This document shows positions 43,743-53,500 of a stretch of DNA of 64,000 nucleotides, in pieces. The translations under genes were made by a program, and so were the position numbers. The stretch is from NCBI RefSeq assembly GCF_000317695.1, contig NC_019771.1, positions 3,848,001 through 3,912,000 of the forward strand, written 5' to 3'. The notes below the pieces were generated by a model. That model was not told where the DNA came from, ran no database searches, and saw nothing but the letters and a program-made list of their open reading frames with translations. Source of the DNA: Anabaena cylindrica PCC 7122. Its GTDB lineage: Bacteria; Cyanobacteriota; Cyanobacteriia; Cyanobacteriales; Nostocaceae. Each line of letters starts with the position of its first letter. The first letter of the stretch is position 1.

Positions 43743-46322
43743 GTGGAGTCCCCCCAGAAAACGTTATACCACCCAGCCGCAATTGAGGAAAAATGGCAAA
43801 AAACATGGTTAGAACTTGGCTTAGATAAAACACCTCAAGATCAAAACAAGCCAAAATTTTACGCGCTTTCCATGTTCCCTTACCCATCCGGTAGCTTACA
43901 CATGGGACACGTCCGTAACTATACAATTACAGATGTAATTGCCCGCCTCAAACGGATGCAAGGGTATCGGGTATTACATCCAATGGGTTGGGATGCTTTT
44001 GGATTACCCGCAGAAAACGCCGCCATTGATAGAGGTGTACCCCCTGCTAAATGGACATATCAAAATATTGCCCAAATGCGGCAACAATTACAGCGTCTGG
44101 GTTTATCCTTAGATTGGGAATGTGAAGTTGCTACCTGTTCTCCAGATTATTACAAATGGACGCAATGGATTTTTCTACAATTTTTACAAGCTGGTTTAGC
44201 TTACCAAAGAGAAGCCGCAGTTAACTGGGACCCCATTGACCAAACCGTATTAGCCAATGAACAAGTTGATAACGAAGGACGTTCTTGGCGCAGTGGTGCG
44301 ATAGTTGAACGTAAATTATTGCGTCAATGGTTTTTCAAAATTACTGATTACGCCGAAGAATTATTAAATGACTTAGATAAACTCACCGGTTGGCCAGAAC
44401 GAGTCAAATTAATGCAAGCCAACTGGATAGGAAAATCCACCGGTGCATATTTAGAATTTCCTATTGTTGGTTCAGAGGAGAAAATCGGCGTTTACACCAC
44501 CCGTCCCGACACCGTTTATGGTGTTAGCTACGTCGTATTAGCCCCAGAACACCCTTTAACTCAAATTGTCACCACTTCAGAACAAAAAGCAGCAGTAGAA
44601 GCCTTTATTAAAGAAGTCAGCAACCAAAGCGAGTTAGAACGAACTGCGGAAGATAAACCAAAACGCGGTATTCCTACAGGTGGAAAAGTCGTGAATCCTT
44701 TCACCGGCGAAGAAGTACCCGTATGGATTGCAGATTATGTTCTCTATGAATATGGTACAGGTGCGGTCATGGGTGTACCAGCCCATGACGTGCGAGATTT
44801 CAAATTTGCCAAAGAACAGAATTTAGCTATCAAAGTTGTAATTGTCCCAGAAGTTGGTGCAGAGGAAACTTTAAAATCAGCTTATACAGAAGCGGGAATT
44901 TTAGTTAATTCCGGTGACTTCAACGGGATGAATTCTCTAGAGGCTAAAAAAGCAATTATCGAATTTGCAGAAAAACAAAATTTCGGTAAATTAAGAATAC
45001 AATATCGCCTCAGAGATTGGTTAATTTCTCGTCAACGTTATTGGGGCGCACCTATCCCTGTTATTCACTGTCCTAATTGTGGGATTGTGCCTGTACCTGA
45101 TGCAGATTTACCTGTACAATTACCAGAAGATATTGAATTAAGTGGCCGTGGTGGTTCACCTTTAGCACAATTAGAAAGTTGGGTAAATGTGCCTTGTCCA
45201 ACTTGCGGTACTCCTGCAAAACGGGAAACTGACACAATGGATACTTTTATTGATTCTTCTTGGTATTACTTGCGTTATGCTGACGCGAAGAATGAAGAAA
45301 AGATATTTGATTCCAGTAAAGTTAATGATTGGATGCCTGTAGATCAATATGTGGGGGGAATTGAACACGCAATTTTACATTTATTGTATTCCCGGTTCTT
45401 CACCAAAGTATTGAGAGATAGAGGTTTATTTAACTTTGATGAACCATTTCAACGTCTATTAACTCAGGGAATGGTACAGGGTTTAACTTATATGAACCCG
45501 AATAAAGGTGGTAAGGATAAATGGATTCCTTCTCATTTAGTTGATGCTAATAATCCTGTAGATCCGCAAACTGGAGAACCTTTACAACGTCTCTATGCTA
45601 CCATGTCCAAATCAAAAGGAAATGGTGTTGCACCGGAAGATGTGATTAATAAATATGGCATTGATACAGCGCGAATGTTCATTTTATTTAAAGCACCTCC
45701 TGAAAAAGATTTGGAATGGGATGAGGCTGATGTTGAGGGGCAATTCCGCTTTTTAAATCGGGTTTGGCGCTTAGTTACAGATTATGCTGCTGCGGGAGTT
45801 TGTAAGCAAAAAGCTGAACTTGATAAATTAAGTAAAGTTGAAAAAGATTTGCGTCGGGCAATTCATATTGCAATTCAAGCAATTACGGAAGATGTGGAAG
45901 ATGAATATCAATTCAATACCGCAATTTCGGAATTGATGAAGTTAAGTAATGCGTTGACTGATGCTAAATGTAATAATTCACCAATTTATGCGGAAGGGAT
46001 TCAAACTTTGGTGATTTTGTTAGCGCCTTTTGCACCACATATTGGTGATGAATTGTGGCAGTTGTTGGGGAACAAAAATTCTGTGCATACCCAAACTTGG
46101 CCAAGTTTTGATCCTGCGGCTTTGATAGCTGATGAAATTACTTTGGTAATTCAAATTATGGGTAAAACTCGCGGTTCTATTCAAGTTCCTTCGCAAGCTG
46201 ATAAAGCGGAGTTGGAAAAATATGCTCGTGAGTCTGAGGTTGCACAACGTTATATTGAAGGGAAGGAAATCAAGAAGGTAATTGTTGTTCCTGGTAAGTT
46301 GGTGAATTTCGTTTTGGGTTAG
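43743..46322 (+). CDS. leuS: Leucyl-tRNA synthetase
   Basis: 859 residues, from a GTG at 43743. A class I synthetase: the HIGH-type motif is FPYPSGSLHMGHVRNY near residue 46, KMSKS is MSKSKGNGVAPED near 619, and the zinc-like insertion has CPNCGIVP and CPTCGTPAKRE. The CP1 editing domain includes TTRPDTVYGVSYVVLAPEHP. Full length. An essential housekeeping gene, it anchors this accessory-rich region to the core chromosome. Confidence 0.97.
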   Translation: MESPQKTLYHPAAIEEKWQKTWLELGLDKTPQDQNKPKFYALSMFPYPSGSLHMGHVRNYTITDVIARLKRMQGYRVLHPMGWDAFGLPAENAAIDRGVPPAKWTYQNIAQMRQQLQRLGLSLDWECEVATCSPDYYKWTQWIFLQFLQAGLAYQREAAVNWDPIDQTVLANEQVDNEGRSWRSGAIVERKLLRQWFFKITDYAEELLNDLDKLTGWPERVKLMQANWIGKSTGAYLEFPIVGSEEKIGVYTTRPDTVYGVSYVVLAPEHPLTQIVTTSEQKAAVEAFIKEVSNQSELERTAEDKPKRGIPTGGKVVNPFTGEEVPVWIADYVLYEYGTGAVMGVPAHDVRDFKFAKEQNLAIKVVIVPEVGAEETLKSAYTEAGILVNSGDFNGMNSLEAKKAIIEFAEKQNFGKLRIQYRLRDWLISRQRYWGAPIPVIHCPNCGIVPVPDADLPVQLPEDIELSGRGGSPLAQLESWVNVPCPTCGTPAKRETDTMDTFIDSSWYYLRYADAKNEEKIFDSSKVNDWMPVDQYVGGIEHAILHLLYSRFFTKVLRDRGLFNFDEPFQRLLTQGMVQGLTYMNPNKGGKDKWIPSHLVDANNPVDPQTGEPLQRLYATMSKSKGNGVAPEDVINKYGIDTARMFILFKAPPEKDLEWDEADVEGQFRFLNRVWRLVTDYAAAGVCKQKAELDKLSKVEKDLRRAIHIAIQAITEDVEDEYQFNTAISELMKLSNALTDAKCNNSPIYAEGIQTLVILLAPFAPHIGDELWQLLGNKNSVHTQTWPSFDPAALIADEITLVIQIMGKTRGSIQVPSQADKAELEKYARESEVAQRYIEGKEIKKVIVVPGKLVNFVLG

Positions 46323-46343
46323 TTTTTTTCTCACACAAAGTTT

Positions 46344-46426
46344 GTAGGTTGGGTTAAATGAAATGCAACTCAACACATTTATTATTGTTGGTTGATGTTG
46401 GGTTTCCTTACGTCAACCCAACCTAC
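46344..46426. repeat. 83-bp MITE-like inverted repeat
   Basis: GTAGGTTGGGTT (46344-46355) and AACCCAACCTAC (46415-46426) are 12-bp perfect terminal inverted repeats. The inner part also pairs (AACTCAACAC, GTTGATGTTGG). It sits 19 bp after leuS and may serve as its terminator. Elements with this end are widespread in cyanobacteria. Confidence 0.8.
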
Positions 46427-46468
46427 AGACTATAATAGATAAAATAACAGATATCCTTGTTCAGCATT

Positions 46469-46831
46469 ATGACTACAGTTGCTATTGTACCTACATCAAA
46501 TGCCAGTGGAGAAAAATCTTATTGTGCCATTTCTGGAGATAAACAGTCTATTGGCAAAACTGCCGGTCAAGCTTTAGATGCTTTGACTATACAGTTAGGT
46601 GAAGTTGAATTTCGAGCATTATTAATTATTGATAACTTTCGTCCTGATCAATTTTTCACTAACGAGCAAAAACAACGTTTATCCGAACTTATGAGTATGT
46701 GGAGAACAGCACGAGATCAAGGACAGACACTTCCTCCAGAAATACAAATTGAATTAGATAATCTTGTTAATGCTGAACTCAATGCTGCTACAGCCAGAAC
46801 TGCATCCTTAGCACAACAGTTGAGTCAATGA
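46469..46831 (+). CDS. Small uncharacterised protein upstream of HNH gene
   Basis: 120 residues from ATG 46469 (a TTG 12 bp upstream is an alternative). The N-terminus is beta-like (TTVAIVPTSNASGEKSYCAI) and the rest is helical (TAGQALDALTIQLGEVEFRA, later MSMWRTARDQGQTLPPEIQI). I do not recognise a domain. It overlaps the HNH gene by 4 bp (ATGA), so translation is coupled. An antitoxin-like or accessory role is possible but unsupported by motif. Confidence 0.6.
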   Translation: MTTVAIVPTSNASGEKSYCAISGDKQSIGKTAGQALDALTIQLGEVEFRALLIIDNFRPDQFFTNEQKQRLSELMSMWRTARDQGQTLPPEIQIELDNLVNAELNAATARTASLAQQLSQ

Positions 46832-47229
46832 ATCCATTTTATCATCTGGTAGCAGATCGGGCTTTTCATCGCTGTGAATATTGTCATGCACCGGAATTAG
46901 TATTTAATTTTCCCTTTGAACTTGAACATATAGTTCCTACTTCTCGTGGAGGTGCTAATGTTGAAAGTAATTTAGCTCTTGCTTGTCGTTCTTGTAATCT
47001 GCGAAAAGGATCTCGTCTTAGTGAAATAGATCCTGAATCTAATACAGAAGTTCGTCTTTTTAATCCTAGAGAAGATAGATGGGAAGATCATTTTCAAGTT
47101 AATTCTGAAACGGGTTTGATTATAGGTATAACACCTATTGGAAGAGTAACTGTAAACAGTTTAGATTTAAATAGTCAATCACAAGTGATAGCAAGGCAAT
47201 TATGGATTCGTTTGGGATTATTTCCGTAA
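46828..47229 (+). CDS. HNH endonuclease
   Basis: 133 residues. The HNH core is intact: CEYCHAPELVFNFPFELEHI gives the first Cys pair and the ELEHI histidine, followed by SRGGANVESNLALACRSCNLRKGS with the Asn and the second Cys pair. Tightly coupled to the small gene before it. The C-terminal ~50 residues (FQVNSETGLIIGITPIGRVT) are typical of the cyanobacterial HNH subgroup. It lies 72 bp before an ABC-type ATPase gene; whether the four genes form one operon is uncertain. Confidence 0.9.
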   Translation: MNPFYHLVADRAFHRCEYCHAPELVFNFPFELEHIVPTSRGGANVESNLALACRSCNLRKGSRLSEIDPESNTEVRLFNPREDRWEDHFQVNSETGLIIGITPIGRVTVNSLDLNSQSQVIARQLWIRLGLFP

Positions 47230-47301
47230 AATTCGCAACTATATAAACTAATTTGCAGTATAGTATGTATAATTTATCAAGTTACAACAATAAATATATT
47301 T

Positions 47302-48474
47302 ATGCACATACAAAGAATCCAAGTACCTGATTTTCGAGCTTTAAAAAATGTAGATATTACTTTTGAGAAAGAATTTACTCCTCGTATTTTTCCTCTTGGG
47401 AGTCAAAATGGTGGTGGTAAAAGTACATTGTTACAATTGATTTTTGTGCTGTTACACTGTTCAGGTAATCCTGATAGAGTGGAGTTTATACAAAATTTAC
47501 TTGATGGTTTTCAGGTTAATCATGAATCTGGACAAAGGACATTAGCTATTATTAATATTTGGGATGGCAATAAGACTGTAACACTTGATTTTTTTATTTG
47601 TAGTCAATCTTATATTTTAAATTTGTTAAATGGTGAGTATATAGAATCTTCTATTGTTAATTTATTCAATCAAGATAATGAAATTAAATTAATGAGTTTT
47701 TATGAAGAAAAATCAGACAAACATATTACTTTATCCTTTATTTGTAATTTCCAATCTGCTCAAAATGAGGCATTATTTTTTCAATTTGATGGAATAGATA
47801 TAGATGAAGTGAATAAGTTTGTAATTGAATTATCAAATAAAATATTTCTAACTGCTCATATTTCACAAATATTTCTATTGCTACAACCAGATAACAGAAA
47901 GTCACTATTTAAAACTCAAGCTAACAATCAAACTAACTATTATCAACAAATTAAAGCAGCTAATTCTAAATTACCCGGATTTTTTACTTATGACTTTCTA
48001 TCAATAGATATTCTGCTTGAAGCATTCAAAAAAGCACGGGATGAAGATTTTAAACAAGCTGTAGAACAAAGGGGAAATTATGGTAATAATTATGTAAAAC
48101 TATTAGACGAACTCAACAATCTTTTAAGTAACAAGAAAATTAATGTACAACCTGATTTATCTGGAATTAATTTTAAAATTGATGGTGATGATACAGAACT
48201 TTATCCAGAAGATTTAAGTCATGGAGAATTAAAAAGATTATGTATATATATGTGGCTAAAACATAATAAAATAGAAGATGCTATTGTATTAATGGATGAA
48301 CTTGAAATATCATTTCATCCTGATTGGCAATATCAAATAGTTAGAGATTTAGAAGAATGGGGTGCGACTAATCAATATATTCTTGCAACTCACTCTTATG
48401 AATTGTGTAATGCAGTTACACCTGCTCATGTTAAGGAATTAGACCCAAAATTACAAGCAAGAACAATTCAATAA
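47302..48474 (+). CDS. ABC-type AAA ATPase (OLD/PARIS AriA-like)
   Basis: 390 residues, AT-rich. Residues ~30-45 hold Walker A, SQNGGGKSTLLQL (the first Gly is Ser). Near the C-terminus come the signature-like LSHGELKRLCIY, Walker B IVLMDELEISFHPDWQ and the H-loop QYILATHSYEL. This arrangement is that of AAA_15/AAA_21 ATPases, which sense or process DNA in OLD, Gabija and PARIS defence systems. An intervening ~170 residues have no clear domain. It is followed after 17 bp by a TOPRIM-like gene, as in PARIS. Confidence 0.8.
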   Translation: MHIQRIQVPDFRALKNVDITFEKEFTPRIFPLGSQNGGGKSTLLQLIFVLLHCSGNPDRVEFIQNLLDGFQVNHESGQRTLAIINIWDGNKTVTLDFFICSQSYILNLLNGEYIESSIVNLFNQDNEIKLMSFYEEKSDKHITLSFICNFQSAQNEALFFQFDGIDIDEVNKFVIELSNKIFLTAHISQIFLLLQPDNRKSLFKTQANNQTNYYQQIKAANSKLPGFFTYDFLSIDILLEAFKKARDEDFKQAVEQRGNYGNNYVKLLDELNNLLSNKKINVQPDLSGINFKIDGDDTELYPEDLSHGELKRLCIYMWLKHNKIEDAIVLMDELEISFHPDWQYQIVRDLEEWGATNQYILATHSYELCNAVTPAHVKELDPKLQARTIQ

Positions 48475-48491
48475 TAGACCGAATCAAGAAT

Positions 48492-49445
48492 ATGAGTTTT
48501 AATAAGCAGGAACTAAAAGAACATTGTTTAAAAATTATTCAAGATAGCAGAATTAGAAATAAAATTGTCATTCTCTGCGAAGGTCTTATTCCACCAAAAG
48601 TAGAAGGTAGACGTTCACCGCAATTATATAAGCAAATGGAACAAATGCCAGATGCTAATTTTTATCATGCTTGTGTACCAACATGGTGGAAGCAATATAG
48701 ACCAATTTTTTTTAATTGTGGAGATAGAAATGATGTTTTAAATACATTTTTTGGAATTTTAGATTTACATAATGCTGATAATAGTAAATCATTTTTAAGT
48801 CCTGATGAACTTTTTGCTGTTGTAGATTTAGATGTTCAATTAGCAAATATTAAAGAAGATTATATTTTTGAGAATACAGAAGATATTTTTTATAATCTTT
48901 ATCATCAAGGAAATATAAATGATTCTAATATCAATCATCATCGAATATGGATTACTGGCTTAATTCATAAAGAAGCTTATTTTTTAAAACCCGATATTCA
49001 AGAAGTTTTTGATAATCAATATACTATTTATCCTTTATATAAACAAACTCCTGTTAATTTAGAAAAAATTTATTTAGATATGGTTAATGATATGAATAAT
49101 GATGCCGATTTACACAATCATTGGTCAAGAGTAATTAAGAGAATTAGTCATCTTTCTAATTTTGATGATATGGAAATAGATAAATTTCAATATTCTTGGC
49201 AAGAAGAGTATGAAAATAATCAAGATTTGGATTATAAAAATAAGTTAATAAATGCTGTATTAATGCTTGTTAAATCTAAAGAATATTGGCGACAAATTTC
49301 ACCTGATGATAATTGGAATCATTCACCCTATAAATTTAGAGAACAGTTATCTTTAAAAATTGGTACATTTTATTCAAAACAAGATTGTATTGTTGAAAAT
49401 CATATTCCTTTTTTCTTTAAGAGTTTATACGAATTAATAGAATAA
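48492..49445 (+). CDS. TOPRIM/DUF4435-like protein (PARIS AriB-like candidate)
   Basis: 317 residues, very AT-rich. The start NKIVILCEGLIPPKVEGRRS gives the conserved Glu of a TOPRIM fold. FFNCGDRNDVLNTFFGILDL and FAVVDLDVQLANI supply the later D-x-D motif. WITGLIHKEAYFLKP resembles the E-x-Y-L segment of DUF4435. So the protein is probably a TOPRIM nuclease or effector. The C-terminal ~120 residues are helical with no known motif. Its pairing with the ATPase suggests ATPase-controlled toxicity, but this rests on motifs read by eye. Confidence 0.65.
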   Translation: MSFNKQELKEHCLKIIQDSRIRNKIVILCEGLIPPKVEGRRSPQLYKQMEQMPDANFYHACVPTWWKQYRPIFFNCGDRNDVLNTFFGILDLHNADNSKSFLSPDELFAVVDLDVQLANIKEDYIFENTEDIFYNLYHQGNINDSNINHHRIWITGLIHKEAYFLKPDIQEVFDNQYTIYPLYKQTPVNLEKIYLDMVNDMNNDADLHNHWSRVIKRISHLSNFDDMEIDKFQYSWQEEYENNQDLDYKNKLINAVLMLVKSKEYWRQISPDDNWNHSPYKFREQLSLKIGTFYSKQDCIVENHIPFFFKSLYELIE

Positions 49446-49487
49446 TGAATAATGCTTGTAATCCTTTCTCTTCCTGAGTTGCTTAGT

Positions 49488-49549
49488 GTGATACACGGAA
49501 AGTTTCCGTATAATAAATAGTTAGACAGGCAAAAAACTGTCTGTATCAC
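49488..49549. repeat. Compact three-way-junction inverted repeat
   Basis: The outer stem GTGATAC (49488-49494) pairs with GTATCAC (49543-49549). Inside are two hairpins: ACGGAAAGTTTCCGT (49495-49509) and AGACAG-GCAAAAAA-CTGTCT (49523-49542). It lies 43 bp after the TOPRIM-like gene stop. A 62-bp cloverleaf-like shape with all three stems perfect is unusual; it could be a terminator, a hairpin-type mobile element end, or a DNA-structure recognition site. Confidence 0.7.
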
Positions 49550-49613
49550 TTTCTACTTGATGGATTTCTAAATTAAGCTGAGTTCAACTCATGAATACAT
49601 ATTAGGTACTTGT

Positions 49614-50306
49614 ATGCTGATGCAGTTAACTCAGCGTCGTCGTTCTTTGTTTGCTTTATTGATTAGTGTGCCATTTACTAGTATTGGTGCAGTCATGTCA
49701 CTGCTGATTGCTCCTGGAATAATTGGGCAGACTATACTAGTCATGTGTCAGCTTTGGTTGCTTTTTTTGCCTGTTGCTTGGTTATTATGGGTTGAGCGCA
49801 AGCCTTTGAAAATCTCTAAACCCACGCGATATGATTGGCTAATTGGATTAGCCCTTGGGTTACTCATGTTTGGGATTATTCTTGCAACTTATTGGTTCTT
49901 TTTGAGAGATTGGATCAATGTAAATGATGTGCGAAACAAATTGCAAAAAGTTGGCAATATTAATCAACTATTTTTTAAACTTGGTGGTGCTTATTTCATA
50001 TTAATTAATGCTCTAATAGAAGAATATTTTTGGCGTTGGTTTGTTTATAGTCGATGTGAGGAATTAGTTTCTGGGAGAACTGCTGTTTTTTTGGCTGCTT
50101 TGTTTTTCACAATTCACCATACTATTGGTTTGGCAGTGTTTACTGACTGGCGCATGGTTTTATTAGGAAGTTTATTCGTTTTTGTGGCTGGTGTTGTGTG
50201 GTCAGAATGCTATCGGAGATATCGCTCAATTTGGAGTAACTACTTTAGCCATTTAATAGCCGATTTAGCTCTTCATATCGTGGCTTGGCAGATTTTTTTT
50301 GGGTAG
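49614..50306 (+). CDS. CPBP-family intramembrane metalloprotease
   Basis: 230 residues with about six hydrophobic helices. The CPBP (CAAX-processing-like) motifs are present: EEYFWRWFVYSRCEEL (EExxxR), then FFTIHHTIGLAVF, and a third histidine in NYFSHLIADLALHI. Such proteases act within the membrane; bacterial members often confer immunity to their own bacteriocins or process small membrane proteins. No bacteriocin gene is visible nearby. Confidence 0.88.
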   Translation: MLMQLTQRRRSLFALLISVPFTSIGAVMSLLIAPGIIGQTILVMCQLWLLFLPVAWLLWVERKPLKISKPTRYDWLIGLALGLLMFGIILATYWFFLRDWINVNDVRNKLQKVGNINQLFFKLGGAYFILINALIEEYFWRWFVYSRCEELVSGRTAVFLAALFFTIHHTIGLAVFTDWRMVLLGSLFVFVAGVVWSECYRRYRSIWSNYFSHLIADLALHIVAWQIFFG

Positions 50307-50339
50307 TTATATGGCAATGGCATATTAGTTTAGTAGCAC

Positions 50340-50494
50340 TTAGGGACTTCCAAATAAAAAAATCCCAAATTTGTAGGGTGTATTAGGATGCTAGTCTGTA
50401 ACACTCCATAAATTCAAGGATAATGGTGGGTTCCGCTGTCGCTAACCCACCCTACGGTTTTTGTTTGGGTAATTTATTTTTTGGTGTTCCCTAA
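50340..50494. repeat. 155-bp MITE-like element
   Basis: The left end TTAGGGACTTCCAAATAAA and the right end, read inward, TTAGGGAACACCAAAAAATAAA are imperfect inverted repeats. Inside, TGGTGGGTT and AACCCACC form a hairpin. A related end occurs at 40998-41014. No open frame. It lies between the CPBP gene and the end of the large Calx-beta gene. Confidence 0.7.
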
Positions 50495-50537
50495 TTTATG
50501 AGTAATGATAAATTAGTGCTGCTTCATTAAATTCTTA

Positions 50538-53500
50538 CTAAACGATGTTGAAATCAAACTTGATAATCAGATCATTGTAATCAAAATCGCCTCCATTTGG
50601 TAGATCTTCAAAACCAAAGGTGTTATCTGCTAACAAGCGAATGTGGTCTATTCCATCGGAATTTACTCCCAAATAGGGGAAGTAAACTTGAGGATCATTA
50701 CTGGTGTTGTTATCAGTTAGCTGAGATAGGGTGCCATTGATAATGATCATGGGAGCTAATATTGAACCACCTGCAATCATGGCGCTGTCTGTGAATTGAC
50801 CTTGGTTAGAAACAGCGAATTTGATTGTTTCACCAGTCTCTGCATCTTTAATCAGATTATTGATTGCTGCTTGTAGGTAATTTGCTCTATTAGCTGAAGT
50901 TGCTTGTAATCCGCTAATTTGTCCCTGAGCATTATCTATTTCATAAAAGTAAACTTCGTTATTGTATGCGGCTTCCCGAAAGACAGAAAAATCTGCTTTT
51001 ACCAGACCTGTTATATCTGTTAAATCAATTAGTTCTGCTTGGTTTTCCCCTTGTAGTGCTGTACCTAGAGTTAAGGATTCATCAGTGGATTCAATCTTAA
51101 CTTTTAGAGAATTGAATTCTGTAATAGTGGTGCTTTCTTTCCAGGAAATAGTGAAACTGTCTTCTTCTTGTGTGATGATTTGGGTTGAAGAATCAGCAAA
51201 TAAAATGTTGGTGGTTTGAGTGAGTCCAGCTCTGAAGGAGTCGATTGTACCGTCTTTTACTAAAAAGAATTTCAAGTAATTACCAGAGTCAAATTCTAGT
51301 AGGCGTATTAAATCAACGGTATTAAACCCATTGGGAATATTGGTAATAGCAGAAAAAATGCTTTTACCTTGGCTTTTAGCTCTTTCTAAAGCTGCTTCGT
51401 TGTAACCTTGTTGTCCTGGTGCAAGACCGTTAATTCTACCATCTGCATCGTCAACAATAAATACACCTAGTTCATTAACAAAACTAGAATTGCGTTCTAT
51501 GAGAGTGGCTTTGAGTCTGACTGTATTACCAGTTCCTTTGATGTTAAAGATGCTGTTGTTAGTGATAACGGCTAGGGAAATATCGTCGTCGTTTATAGTT
51601 CCTTTGGCTGTACCATTTGTAGAACTAATAGTTGCACTGTTTGTAGCATTACTTAAGTTCACGGTGAAAGTTTCATTTTCTTCCACTCGGAAATCTTCAG
51701 TGGTTGCTACTGTGAAGGTTTTCTGAGTTTCACCAACAGCAAAGGTGAGAGTTTCGGTTTTAGCCGTGAAGTCAGAAGTACTGGCTGTATCTCCTGTAGC
51801 TACAGATGTCGATACAGTTATGTTTTGGGAAGCTTGGGCATCTCCTGTACGAGTGATGGTGAAAGAGATCGCATTTCCTTCTAATGCTGAAGCTGATGCG
51901 ATCGCAAATACGGCTACTGCATCATCATTGGTAATAGTTCCCTGGGCTGTACCATTGGTAGAACTAATAACCGCACCGTTAGTAGAATTACTCAAGGTGA
52001 CAGTAAAGGTTTCATTACCCTCAAACAATTGATCCTCATTAGTTTGAACGGTAAAAGTTTTCTGAGTCTCACCCTGAGCGAAAGTTAGAGTTTGAGTATT
52101 AGTGGTGAAGTCAGAAGTGCTGGCTGTATCTCCTGTGGCTATAGATGTGGATACAGTCACGCTTTGGGAAGCTTGGGCATCTCCTGTACGAGTGATGGTG
52201 AAAGCGATCGCATTTCCTTCTAATGCTGAAGCTGATGCGATCGCAAATACGGCTACTGCATCATCATTGGTAATAGTTCCCTGGGCTGTACCATTGGTAG
52301 AACTAATAACCGCACCGTTAGTAGAATTACTCAAGGTGACAGTAAAGGTTTCATTACCCTCAAACAATTGATCCTCATTGGTTTGAACGGTAAAAGTTTT
52401 CTGAGTCTCACCCTGAGCAAAAGTTAGAGTTTGAGTATTAGTGGTGAAGTCAGAAGTGCTGGCTGTATCTCCTGTGGCTATAGATGTGGATACAGTCACG
52501 CTTTGGGAAGCTTGGGCATCTCCTGTGCGAGTGATGGTGAAAGCGATCGCATTTCCTTCTAATGCTGAAGCTGATGCGATCGCAAATACAGGCGCTGCAT
52601 CATCATTGGTAATAGTTCCCTGGGCTGTACCATTGGTAGAACTAATCACTGAACCATTAGTAGAATTACTCAAGGTGACAGTGAAAGTTTCATTACCCTC
52701 GAATAGGGCATCTTGAATTGTGTCAACAGTAAAGGTTTTGTGGGTTTCTCCTTGAGTAAAGGTAAACTCCTGGGTTTTAGAAATGAAGTCACTGGAACTA
52801 GCTGTACCTATAGATGTGGATACAGTTACTGTTTGGTCAATTAAAATATCACCAGTACGGGTAATGGTGAAAGTTATAGCGTTACCTTCAACTGCGGAAG
52901 CGCCAGTAATCGAGAAAACAGGAACGATAAAGTCGAAGTCTTCTGCTGTAAGAGTATCTTTATTGACGTTCTTTAAAATACCAAAACTTCTTTCAGAACC
53001 ATCGATCAAAGCTTTGACAATTGTGTCATTCCCATCCTGCACTAGGATGATATCTTCAAAATTCTGGACTTGAGGGATGCCAGCAATGACAACTTTATCT
53101 ACACTTGTTGTAAAATCTAATACTTCTGCTGGGACATCAGGAACTGAACCATTACCAAAATAAAAGCGGTCTAATCCAGCACCGCCAGTCATTTGACTTC
53201 CTTGTTTACCAGCGTATAGGGAATCATCTCCAGCATCGCCAAATAAGCGATCGCTCGATAAATACCCAATCAGAGTATCATGACCTTCACCACCTTCTAG
53301 AGTATTGTTGCCGGTTAGGCTAGATGTCTTCAGAAAATCATTTCCAATCCCACCTTTGAGGGTATTAAAGCTGCCTTCTATGACATAAAGCTCATCATCT
53401 CCAGCATCACCATTAAGTGTGTTATTGTTTCCTTCTACTACAAATAAGCGATCGTTGCCATTACCACCATTAAGCGTATTATTTTCACCCTCTACCACAC

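Noticed and set aside
46828..48474. Canonical Septu system (PtuA/PtuB)
   Set aside because: In Septu the ATPase normally precedes the HNH gene and no TOPRIM partner follows; here the order differs and the ATPase pairs better with the TOPRIM-like gene.
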